Source: Vicia villosa (lineage: Eukaryota; Streptophyta; Magnoliopsida; Fabales; Fabaceae). Taken from it: 64,000 nucleotides of DNA. A program made the position numbers and the translations under genes. How positions within the stretch are numbered: the first letter of the stretch is position 1; every line of letters starts with the position of its first letter. The stretch is from positions 50,423,133-50,487,132 of the forward strand of contig NC_081183.1 of NCBI RefSeq assembly GCF_029867415.1. The letters are read 5' to 3'. Below are positions 34,114 through 45,404 of this stretch, piece after piece. The notes below the pieces were generated by a model. That model ran no database searches, was not told the DNA's origin, and saw nothing but the letters and a program-made list of their open reading frames with translations.

Positions 34114-35831
34114 TGTAATACCCTACCAATATGTGTCTAGAATCATATCAGCAGAATACTAATAACTGGTACTGAGTACATACAAAAGTCAGGAATAATA
34201 ACATAAGTGTATACATTTCAAAATCATCTTGAAGATGGATACAATGAATATATTTACACAAAGATATTAATAGACAACAGAAGAAAAGATTAGGCACGGT
34301 CTTCACGACATCCGATCAAAAGCTCTTGATCCAAGCATCTAGCGAAACTCGATCTTGCATGGTACCTGAAAAAATAATAAGATGAATGGGGTGAGATTAC
34401 TAAATCTCAGTGAGTTCCTCTATCTTATGGGTCCTCTCGGCTCTACAAGGTACATACATAATCTACAGATCCATCTCAGATCCTAAGGTTTCCTCACTAT
34501 CTAGTACAGGAAAGCCTATCAACTCGTAGCACCACGATTGAGTGTCCACTGACCACCCAATTTGATCCACTGAGAACATATCACATGTTCGAATATTAGG
34601 TACATGTTTCCTCCAGAATAGGTCTTCCGGATTTACCTGCCAACCTTCTGTCGGGAGCTACCCTCAAGGTCTGGTCTTCCAGGTTTACCTGCCTATCTGC
34701 CCTCGAAACAAGGCACCAAAACATACCTTTTCAATCTACATGGTAAGTAACTCATATGACTATAGAGAACCATGGAACCGGCATTGAATCTCTACAACAA
34801 TTCAACTCTTCCAATTTCCTGGGTCCAAATCTCACATAGAAATTCACCCATAAGGAAACAACAAAAGGAGAAGGCGAGGTACACATCCCCGGGAGTTCAT
34901 CCCTGGGGAATAACTCCTAAACTAAGGAGCCGACCCATTCCCGAGACCAAAGCCCGAGTATGCCTGCAATATATGTGGCACAGGGGCATCCTTGGAATCT
35001 CTTCACAAGAAGTATCCAACATATATGTAACGTGCCTACTCGCAGTTACTGTCCTTTTGTCTGTCCTCTAACCCCTTGTCTCATACTTACTACACCATTA
35101 GATTGTAGAATTTTAGAAGAAGTCGCTTGATAGGAAAAAGGAATATCAGGTTAGCATCCATTCATATCTCTTGGTTTAGGTATCCTAAGGTTCACCTTAC
35201 CATATCCATATTTTGTTAATCGACGTACACAAGTTACACCAAGTTGTAAGACCTCCTCGCCTCTTGGTTCACATGCTTAGCTTCACAAGCTATAAGACCT
35301 CAACATCTTTAGTGTACGTGGATAACTTTGATTTACAATACCACTCATTCCATGATCCCTACAACCCAGTTGAAGGAACATTTATGCACCAAGGCATTTA
35401 GAATGATTAACAAAACGATTATCCAAGCACTATCGTTTAGTAACCACGATACAAGAATATTCACATGGATTTAATTAGTACTTAAAAGTATGACAATGTT
35501 GTGTAAGCTTAAGGATCTTGTAGACCTTTCCGCTAGCTTTCCAATGCCTTCAACGGCACCCAATTCTGAGTTACGGGACTCTAGTTATGGTCGAAACAGT
35601 AAAATGATGATTTTCTGTCAGGTGCAATCGATTTGCACTGGTGTGCAATCGATTGCTCACTGAACCAGAAGCGCAGAATGCCAATTTTTCAAAGTGCAAT
35701 CGATTGATGGACCCTTGCAATCGATTGCTTAGTGAACCACAAGCAAAAATCACATTTTTCTTGCATAAAACCAGTTCCAAAAGAGTTCTAACTCATCCAT
35801 AGGTTCCCCAACAATCAAAATTCGAACCCAA
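34114..35831 (-). repeat. Left (3') LTR of B, part 1 (continues at 41403-41988)
   Basis: Matches 45405-47040 apart from scattered changes and a deletion in the other copy. Short ORFs of up to 99 codons recur in both LTR copies and are not conserved proteins in any recognised way. Clustered palindromes GCAATCGATTGC lie at 35623-35730. The last 5 bp (CCCAA, 35827-35831) are the target duplication of C. Confidence 0.88.
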
Positions 35832-37062
35832 TGTTGATAGTATTTTTGGGTAAATATTTTCGGTAATATATCGTATCCACAGGGATTGGTTAATATCATT
35901 GTCGTTCTATAGTTGTTTATTTTGAGTTAGGAAAATTGAGTTTGGTTTCTTTTATACTTCTAATATCAAAAGCAAATAATAAAATAAAAGCAAGTAAAAG
36001 ACTTTGTGTTAACAATTAAAGAAAGATGTTGAGCCTTTAGGGTTCATCAACCTAATCCTATACAATTATTAATTAATTCTCAATAGAACAATCCTTTGAA
36101 TCATTATCTTCACTTATCCTCAAATAAGATTCCATGTCTGCAAATCAAATTAGATAACTTTTACCGGTATGAGATTCGATCTCTCCAAATATCAATAACG
36201 ATAATAGTAATTAAGAACGATAATTATGAAAACCCAATTACAATTCCATCTCTGCAAATTGCAATTGAATCAATATAGTAACCTAGGGCAAAAGTTAAAT
36301 CCTTTCTTTCGATCAAAGATTCAATGATAATTTAAAAATAAAAACAAGGTTTCTTATTGATAATGAATTCAAATAATTGTTCACAGGAATTAATCAATGG
36401 TATTGTATATTCATAGGTTAACTACTACCTTAAACTCAAAAAGAGGGATTTAGCTCTCCATAGACATGAAGAACACACAAAGATTAATGGAAGAATTCAT
36501 CTTCATCAAAGGAATGTCTTCGCTTGATAGAGAATTGGTCTTCTATTGATGATTGTGGCTGCACCTTCAGATTCCTCTCCTAATTTCGCTCTTGCCAAAG
36601 TTCTCTAACCACCCCTTTTTCTCTTGGAAGCTAGGGCTTTTAAATAGAAGTTTTGGGCTTTTAACGCCGAGGCCGCGGCGCGGCAACGGGCTGGCGCGGC
36701 GCGCCCTTCAAACAGAGGTATTTTCGCGGTGCCTCACAGGACTTCTGCGGCGCGCCCTTAAACAGAGATATTTTCGCGGCGCAAGGAAGAACTCTCGCGG
36801 CGCGACCTTTGCAAAAACCAACTTTTTCCTTTGCCTTTGAGACTTCAAGCTCTCTATCCTCCTCATGTTCTTCTTAAGCTTCAATTCAGCTCTAAACCTG
36901 CAACAATAACACCCACAAGTGATCCAATCTGTTTTACACATGAACTAAACTTATTCAGTTCAATTCTTACTAAAAACCTATGGATCTATCATAATTTGCA
37001 TTAGTTTAGAGAAGAAATCACTTATATTAACACATGAATTTACCATTAATTTACTCCTAACA
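35832..37062 (-). repeat. 3' LTR of C
   Basis: A 1231-bp LTR, TGTTAGGAG... on the minus strand to ...ATCAACA. It contains an unusual CG-rich block at 36661-36812 (repeated GCGGCGCG words) in otherwise AT-rich DNA. Confidence 0.9.
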
Positions 37063-38675
37063 AAGTCTCCCCAACTTAGAGTTTTGTTTGTCCCTAAACA
37101 AAATTACTTACCTCCAGCAAAGTTTACTGACAATCATGCAACAAGTTTTTCAAAAAGTTTTTTTCTCAAGTGGTTCAATCCAGTAACTAAGTCAAATACT
37201 CCTCTTCTACCTGCAAACTCAGAATATACACATGAAACAAACTTTGAAAGCAAATTACCTCCAGAAGTTCAAAACACTACACAGTTGCTTGAATCAGCAC
37301 TAAACACTCTCATCAAAAAGTATGATGAATAAAAAGGGGTTAAACTCTCATCCAAACAATTAAATCAACAAAGATCCATATCATACGTTCACCAAATTGC
37401 TCGCATCAAGTCGTGTGGAATCTGAGAATCAGAAGGTCTTTCTAGGGTTGTAATGCGGTTTAGATTCAAAGAAAAGAAGATAATCAAGGGTTGTTTCTAA
37501 TCTAGGGAAGCATCCAAATCATAACTCATTCCTTCTTCTCTATACTTTAATTCTCACCCATTCATCTCTTTTAATTCGTAGCTCAGTGTTTCTTTTTCTT
37601 TGCTGTTTCCCTTTTTTTTTTTTCCAACAACTGTTTAGATTCAAACGTTGTTACTTCTCTTTTTTTTTTTAAGCTACAACTTTTTTCTTTCACCGCTTAC
37701 CATAAGTACTTACTCTTCTTTTGCATATGACTCTCCCCAACTTGGAGATCAACCTGTATTCAGATTATATGAATGCTCCCCTACTTTCTAAAAAGGGTTA
37801 AAGAGAAAACACATCACCAAATTTTATGGTTGATGATCCAGAACAAAACTTTTATTGAGATCAATACTCACCAGGTATTTTCCTTGGTGCATATTATGAT
37901 ACTTACCTTGACCTCAGGCTCAAAGAATGGTTAGCAAAGGATCACACTCTCACAGAAGAAAATAATTTTTACGGTAGAGTCGGCTCAAAGAACTCTCAAA
38001 TTCAAACAATTGCCTAAATCACTTCCACAGATTTCCACAGACGATGCAACAACTGGTTTAGCATGGTACGAACAAGTCAAAATAGTTGATGGTCTCCTGC
38101 ATATAGTAAACAATGGAAAGCTTTCCTCACAATGGTTAAGGCTAAGCTGATCCAATAAACAATGTACCATAAATAACTTCTGACAGTATTTACTAACACC
38201 TTAAGTTTCATGCACACATTAGGAGTTTGAGTTCAAAAATTCACACCTGCTTTGTCACTTATTGAAAAAGAGAGTGAAACTGACAAATTTTGAACATTCA
38301 CTTCCTACCACTTTCATACATGTTGCTTCCTTGTTGATACTTCGCTTGAGATTCTCACTTTGTTATGGGACTACCTACTCTAACTGGGAGTACATAATTA
38401 AATAAAAACAGAAAATTTGAACAATTCAAAAAATAAATAGCTCCACCCCCCAAACTTGAACTAAACATTGACCTCAATGTTTCGTAACAAATCCGAGAGG
38501 GTGACTTACAGAGAGTAACGCGATATCAATTGCTGCCTCCTAGCTTTCACCAGACGGGTTCCCTGATTATTTCCTGAAATAAAAACTAAACAAAACAAAA
38601 CATTAGAAGTGTGGGTTACCTCCCACGAAGTGCTTCGTTTAACGTCGCATGGCTCGACGGTTCATGGTTGAATCA
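37063..38675 (-). other. Element C 3' non-coding region
   Basis: A 1.6-kb stretch between the ORF stop and the 3' LTR where pol would be expected. It has T-rich tracts (37610-37680) and no coding similarity I recognise. Pol has been lost or replaced. Confidence 0.6.
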
Positions 38676-39842
38676 TCAACCAATGTCTCTTTTCCTTGGT
38701 ACTTTTCTTACCAATGTGAAGCCCCAAAAGTATTTCATGTTTGCTTGTTTGGTTTCTTCATCCTTAATTCTTACCACTTCAACTCGCGATCTCTCTTCCT
38801 TCATTTGTTTTGTCCCGTCCTCAAGAGAGATAACCTCCTTATCCGTTAATTTCTTCGTTGGTGAGAACCTATCCTTGATGAATTTGACAAATTTTGGATT
38901 TAACTCTAAACCTTCTAAAAATGGGATGATGATTTGCAAACGGATAAACTTTTTCATTGGCCGAAAGCAATGACTCTCCTTTCCTTGTTTATTAGGAACT
39001 TGTGGAGGAAGTAATTCCAATGAGAGTTTATGCTCATTTGCATTACTACTTTTCTTCAACTCTAAGTCCACCATCTTCTCTTTTGAGAAAGTTTCAACTT
39101 TTGAAGTTTCTAACTCATTCACAACTTCTTTAATTATATCCTCCTTTTTTGTTCCTTCGACTAACACATCATCTACTCTTTTAGAAGGTCTTGGATAAGG
39201 TAGCTTCATTGAGAGCTCATACTCAACTTCTATATTTTTCTTGATGTTTACATACTCTATGTTCTCCTTTTCAACAACATCTTCCTTGTCATCATCATTG
39301 TTTTCAACTTCCTCATCAATCACTGTTATACTCCTTATCGAAGTAGCATTGCAGGTTTCTACATAAGTCATAGGATTTTGAAAGGTTAAGGCTTGACTTA
39401 CGTTTTGCTCGGTGGAGAATTTGGTAAGTTTAACATCTTGCGTTTCCCGGTTTTGTTGAATGGATAAAGAGAATTGCATGAATTGATTCATGGTTTCCTC
39501 TAACTCAGAGGGTCCACTTTGATAACCTTGATTATAATGTGAAAGCCCTTGTTGTTGATTTGTCATTAACATTTGTATAAACTGATTCATGGTCTCTTCC
39601 AACTTAGATTGTCCTCCTTGTTGTTGTGGCGATGATTGAGTGTAAGGTTGAAAGGCTTGTTGTTGATAATCATGGTTAGCCATATGATACTCCATCGTAT
39701 CTTCCGGTGTGCCCCATCCGCTATCATAAAACTCACTAACTTGAGGTGTGACCTGTGACACACTTTGAAGGAGATACTCCATTTGTTGAAAAAGGATCTC
39801 GTTTTGAGCATGAATCGCGTCATTTATATTTGGGTCAAACAT
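38676..39842 (-). CDS. Athila-like gag-derived protein of element C
   Basis: The first ATG in frame is at 39842, giving about 388 residues. The N-terminal part is rich in Gln, Met and Tyr, with a twice-repeated LEETMNQF segment (about residues 80 and 112). The middle is acidic and Lys-rich. The end matches the Athila gag-protease linker style (IIIPFLEGLELNPKFVKFIKD versus INIP...KFLKD in element D). No capsid core, zinc knuckle or protease active site is present. It is open across its length, so it may be maintained for a role in trans, but it could also be recent and unselected. Confidence 0.6.
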   Translation of the reverse strand: MFDPNINDAIHAQNEILFQQMEYLLQSVSQVTPQVSEFYDSGWGTPEDTMEYHMANHDYQQQAFQPYTQSSPQQQGGQSKLEETMNQFIQMLMTNQQQGLSHYNQGYQSGPSELEETMNQFMQFSLSIQQNRETQDVKLTKFSTEQNVSQALTFQNPMTYVETCNATSIRSITVIDEEVENNDDDKEDVVEKENIEYVNIKKNIEVEYELSMKLPYPRPSKRVDDVLVEGTKKEDIIKEVVNELETSKVETFSKEKMVDLELKKSSNANEHKLSLELLPPQVPNKQGKESHCFRPMKKFIRLQIIIPFLEGLELNPKFVKFIKDRFSPTKKLTDKEVISLEDGTKQMKEERSRVEVVRIKDEETKQANMKYFWGFTLVRKVPRKRDIG

Positions 39843-40145
39843 TCTGAGAAACAAACATCTACAAGACTAGCAAACAAGTGAAATAACAAGATAGAAAAAA
39901 TTATACAAAAATCAAAATTAAAAGACTATTGCACTAACAAAATCTAAAATAAGGTAATTAACTAAAAATCTAAAATAAGGGAACTAAACTAAAAATCTAA
40001 AATTTAGGAACTAAACAAAAATTCTAAAATAAAGGAACTAAACTAAAAATCTAAAATTAAGTAAATAACTAAAAATAATATAACTAAAAATAAGGAAATA
40101 ACTCAAAATAAAAAACTATTGCAATGCGTGCAATATTGACACCAA

Positions 40146-40163
40146 TCCCCAGCAACGGCGCCA
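40146..40163 (-). other. Primer-binding site of C (tRNA-Asp)
   Basis: TCCCCAGCAACGGCGCCA on the + strand, one base from the plant tRNA-Asp 3' end, 3 bp from the LTR at 40167. Confidence 0.85.
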
Positions 40164-40166
40164 ATT

Positions 40167-41397
40167 TGTTGATAGTATTTTTGGGTAAATATTTTCGGTA
40201 ATATATCGTATCCACAGGGATTGGTTAATATCACTGCCGTTCTATAGTTGTTTATTTTGAGTTAGGAAAATTGAGTTTGGTTTGTTTTATACTTCTAATA
40301 TCAAAAGCAAATAATAAAATAAAAGCAAGTAAAAGACTTTGTGTTAACAATTAAAGAAAGATGTTGAGCCTTTAGGGTTCATCAACCTAATCCTATACAA
40401 TTATTAATTAATTCTCAATAGAACAATCCTTTGAATCATTATCTTCACTTATCCTCAAATAAGATTCCATGTCTGCAAATCAAATTAGATAACTTTTACC
40501 GGTATGAGATTCGATCTCTCCAAATATCAATAATGATAATAGTAATTAAGAACGATAATTATGAAAACCCAATTACAATTCCATCTCTGCAAATTGCAAT
40601 TGAATCAATATAGTAACCTAGGGCAAAAGTTAAATCCTTTCTTTCGATCAAAGATTCAACGATAATTTAAAAATAAAAACAAGGTTTCTTATTGATAATG
40701 AATTAAAATAATTGTTCACAGGAATTAATCAATGGTATTGTATATTCATAGGTTAACTACTACCTTAGACTCAACAAGAGGGATTTAGCTCTCCATAGAC
40801 ATGAAGAACACACAAAGATTAATGGAAGAATTCATCTTCATCAAAGGAATGTCTTCGCTTGATAGAGAATTGGTCTTCTATTGATGATTGTGGCTGCACC
40901 TTCAGATTCCTCTCCTAATTTCGCTCTTGCCAAAGTTCTCTAACCACCCCTTTTTCTCTTGGAAGCTAGGGCTTTTAAATAGAAGTTTTGGGCTTTTAAC
41001 GCCGAGGCCGCGGCGCGGCAACAGGCTGGCGCGGCGCGCCCTTCAAACTGAGGTATTTTCGCGGTGCCTCACAGGACTTCCGCGGCGCGCCCTTAAACAG
41101 AGATATTTTCGCGGCGCAAGGAAGAACTCTCGCGGCAAAACCTTTGCAAAAACCAACTTTTTCCTTTGCCTTTGAGACTTCAAGCTCTCTATCCTCCTCA
41201 TGTTCTTCTTAAGCTTCAATTCAGCTCTAAACCTGCAACAATAACACCCACAAGTGATCCAATCTGTTTTACACATGAACTAAACTTATTCAGTTCAATT
41301 CTTACTAAAAACCTATGGATCTATCATAATTTGCATTAGTTTAGAGAAGAAATCACTTATATTAACACATGAATTTACCATTAATTTACTCCTAACA
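40167..41397 (-). repeat. 5' LTR of C
   Basis: A 1231-bp partner of 35832-37062. Differences cluster in the CG-rich block (about 40996-41140), several being C/T or G/A at CpG, as expected for methylated DNA. Confidence 0.9.
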
Positions 41398-41402
41398 CCC
41401 AA

Positions 41403-41988
41403 TCCTATTTCAACATTCCATATCATACAATTGCATCAAAAGAACAGATATTTGACCGATTAAATCATCATGCAAGACATTAATAACAGTCTAAACTCTT
41501 AATCATGCAAACTTCTCAAATCCTACCCCAAGTTCCTAACTAATGGAACTCACCTCAAAATCAAGACTTGATGAAGATGATGATGCAGATTTTGATCATG
41601 AGTGATGAAGAAGATGATGAATCCAACCTTGATTCTTTACTCTCCTTCCAAAAGCACCAAGCTCCACACACATGCAAGAGGCGGATGGAATTGTTCTTCC
41701 TTCTTCATTTTCGATGTTCTTCACTTCCTCTCCCTCCAATATTCTTACTAAAATTCTGATATGGAAAAATGAATGAGAGAAAAGAGAATTCCACTTAAGT
41801 AGCCATTTTGTAAAAAATTACCATCTTGCCCCTTACAATTAATCCAGTTTACTAACATGCCACCACTTGCTAGAAGTCATAGGATTAGTAAGCTCAATGT
41901 CTCTTAATAAATACCAATGGAGATTCCATCTATGAATTTTCTATTTAAGAATGGAAATAACCGGCTTAGGAAAAATCGGGATATTACA
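41403..41988 (-). repeat. Left LTR of B, part 2
   Basis: Continues B's left LTR after the C insertion and ends with ATATTACA at 41988. It corresponds to 47025-47333 joined to 56004-56282 in the right LTR. Confidence 0.88.
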
Positions 41989-44900
41989 TTCTCCCCCCCT
42001 TAAATAGAATTCGCCCTCGAATTCCTTCCAATCACAGTGAGAGCAAACTCCTCACAACCTCTTCCAACGAGAGTGAGACTGCCTCTTATGTTCCTCCTTT
42101 GGATAACCATATGACTTCGTAGAAAGTTATCCCATACAAGAAAACACAACCCTTCGATACCTTTGCGTACTAGCATTTCTCTACAGGTCACCATAATCGT
42201 TACATAAACATGCCTCTTCTGATACGCCTTTTGATACGCTTAAGGATAGATCCTTCCAAGGTTAGCAACCCTTACTTCTTTGCACTAAGTCTCAATAGCT
42301 TTATATACTAATACCACTTAGTCGGATGGGTCACTCGTTGACTCCAATCTGCGTCTTTCCTGTAACCTCTTACTCATGTACGTCGTTGGTTTCCCACGTA
42401 TTTGTCTTGTTTCCTTGATTTTCCTCCACTCTAAGGAATCCCTGCTACAACTTTAACATATAGCAATGATATTCCAGATTCAATGCTACATGAATCCATA
42501 TGGAGTCACACAGGTGTCTGCTAATTCCTTGGGTCTTGACTTCTAATTCCCAAATGCTTAGAAGGATTGATTCCAAGTTCACCTTCACTGTACAACAACT
42601 ACTTTCCCACTTCGATCTTGGTCGGAACAATTGAATCCAAAATCCACAAGAGCGTACAATTCCTGCAACTATCTATCTTGATAGCTAAATACTTCACACA
42701 AGGTCTTGCCAATGAAGAGAAAGCTCTAACGGTTGACCTGCATCATCGCTCAAATTCTCCATATACGCTCATAAGTTTACCCGACATAGTCAAATAAGAC
42801 TTCGTCAAGTAAAATCCTCTACTTACTTCCTGCATCTCCAATGGTCACAATACTCCTTCCAATATTCACAAGCCAGCCCATGAAACTTCCGATTATACCT
42901 CGACCATAGCGTCCTTCTATACCAGTCCATCGGCGGGTTTCTCTAGATTATGGTGGATCCTTGAGTCTACAATGAACGAGACATTACTTTGTCGAGTAGT
43001 TCTTAACATCAAGTCACTAAATACTCCATCATCCTTGGAAAATTTTCCTTAGAATATAACCCTTGTCATACATTTCATTTTCCGAACGTCTGAAACTGAA
43101 TACTCGCCAAAAATGAATTCATGTTACTCTACTAATTCTCGAATCATACAGCTGCTACAATAAATTTGTCAACCTGTCCATAGTTTATTCTCAACCATAC
43201 GACTTCATACCGCAGGCATGACAACACTTCCCAGAATCCATATGGCTTAACCGATATAACAATACTTTCATAATCGCACTTCAACCACACTGTCATATAA
43301 TTCCTTTTCATTTCCGAAACTGGCACTAAACTGACTCCCTCGGTCGCATTCCCCAAATGCATCATTTCTAGCAGTTAAGTGTATATCATAATGCAAGGAA
43401 TCAAACTTTGTGCCTTGGATATTCCCCTTTGAAATTCCACGACACTCCCAAAACCAATGTGTCTCTGTTTACCGAGACTGACATTATTTATCTTTTGAGG
43501 ATCTACAGATACTCCCCTCGATACTTCTCACAACGAGGTAACCCAAGACATACTTCGTCCATTCTAACATTAATCACCAATGTTAATTAGTAGTCACATA
43601 ATGCGTTGGTCGGAGTATGATGATTACACACACATCCCCATCTCAAAAATATGCATAAAGGTTCACTAACTCCAACGGAACAAGGAGCATCCCCGATGTA
43701 GAATCTAAAATTCTCACGCGATCACGACCACCCAATGTCTCATCAGAGTGTAGTATCAGAACTTAATCCACCTTGTTGTCGCCTACTCGCATAATCCTCA
43801 ATCATCGAGTGCAACATGTGGATTCTTATCCCTCATACCTTATGAGAATATGGATCTGCGTCTCACGAATAATAATCTCATCCTACCTTGAGTTCCAGAT
43901 CAACATGTCCCACATCTGTCAGGAAAGAATGACTCACACGCCTCGTGCATGATAGCGATACTGTGGCGATATACATGTCTGGTAGTACTAACATGGTGGT
44001 CCAACTCCGAGGCCATGCACTCAAGTAACCTACTCAGTAGCGTATAACGATCTCCACCTGTATCCGATAACCACGAACGACTAATTGAACATGTCTCAAC
44101 TGAGGTCATCGCTACTTAGATCCATCTAGTACACGTTTAAGGTTTACCTCCCCTGAATGCAACAACTAGATTTGAATCGCTACTGTTCCAGTCCGAGTTC
44201 CTATGCCAGGTGTGTACTCACTCACACATTGCACGCAAAAGAGATTCCCAATATTAACTCCCACCATATAGGAATATCATGGTCACAAATAACAGTCACC
44301 TACTGCAGTCAACTCACCGATGCTTCAGACAACCACTAGTGTAGTTCACCTAAGTACCCAATGCATAATGTAGCTTGACGGCTTCACTCGGGATTAGATG
44401 ATTCATAACTAGCAGGAAACATGGATTGCTGCCCTCTGCATATCCCTCCATTCGATTTCCGCCTAGCGTAGTTCTAGGACTCACGCATTTCAGAATACAC
44501 AAGGAGAAGAAGTAGTTTCTTCCACCCTATCAGGCATCTCAGATTTCCCAATATGGAGATCACCACTTCCACTCGTTCTACCAACCATTCACTAGATAAC
44601 TACCCGCATCTTAAGGTACACCAAAACGAGTCGGAGGTAATAATCTTGTTCCTCCAAATACTATCTAGGAAAGAGTAATTAGAAAGATCCAATACCTCTG
44701 TCCAACTTCCAAAGTCTTCCATCCAACTGTTTCTCTATCCATGTTTGCTACTGGCATCATTATCTAGTAACGAATTCCTAACGGATTCCTAACGAATTCC
44801 TAACGGATTCCCTTACATCATTCCTACTTAGGTGCTTCATAGATTCACTTCACTACTACAGATATTCCAGAGAAGGTTCAATCCATCCAATCAAAATCTT

Positions 44901-45404
44901 AGAACTCTAGTCGTCTTAGGCCTTACCACAACAGTTGGGGTGTCAACTATTTTGTGACAATTTTTCCTCTTATGTCTGACAATTCCAACATTCTCCCAAA
45001 TTAACCGACTTCTACCAGTTCAACTAATTCCTCTAACATACACTCCATCTTAAAGGTTCTCTTTGTCCCAAAAAGGTGTTCGGAAATTCCAACTCCCCTG
45101 ACTTCTCCCGTGGAGACTACTGTTGCAACCACCTTGCATATACAGCATTATCCACGTCCGACAATTCACCCCAACTCCTTATTGGACCTCTGCTACCACA
45201 CGAGTCACTTCGGGGCTAACACATCCTCGTGGCGGCTCTACCGTGATCCTGCCTATCATGTATCTAGTTGGTGAGTTGATCAAGTTCAACAACTGAATAA
45301 CATGACAGAAGAATCGAGCTAGAAACACACACATATGAGGAAGAAGGAAGTTTTCTAATGATGCCTCACAACTAGGTCGAGGGTCGACCTGCTCTGATAC
45401 CAAC
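41989..45404 (-). other. Element B interior, non-coding
   Basis: A 3.4-kb interior bounded by the polypurine tract (41989-42001) and the tRNA-iMet primer site (45391-45402). The longest open frames are about 75 codons on either strand and show no gag or pol motif. Composition is more even than the neighbouring AT-rich DNA. A small tandem repeat of an 11-base word (TAACGRATTCC) occurs at about 44767-44811. This fits a large non-autonomous (LARD-type) derivative. Confidence 0.75.

Larger units (their letters stand above)
35832..41397 (-). mobile_element. Element C: gag-only Athila derivative
   Basis: This 5566-bp element sits in the left LTR of B with target CCCAA on both sides (35827-35831, 41398-41402). 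Its LTRs (35832-37062 and 40167-41397) are each 1231 bp and nearly identical. On the minus strand the primer site at 40146-40163 (TCCCCAGCAACGGCGCCA on +) matches plant tRNA-Asp with one difference, and a purine tract (TTGGGGAGACTT, about 37063-37074) precedes the 3' LTR. tRNA-Asp priming and the gag remnant fit Athila. No protease, RT or integrase is present, so it must be mobilised by a relative. Confidence 0.88.

Noticed and set aside
34772..35071. A 99-codon ORF (also at 45966-46265)
   Set aside because: It is antisense to element B, lies in its LTRs, differs between copies by non-conservative changes and resembles no known protein.
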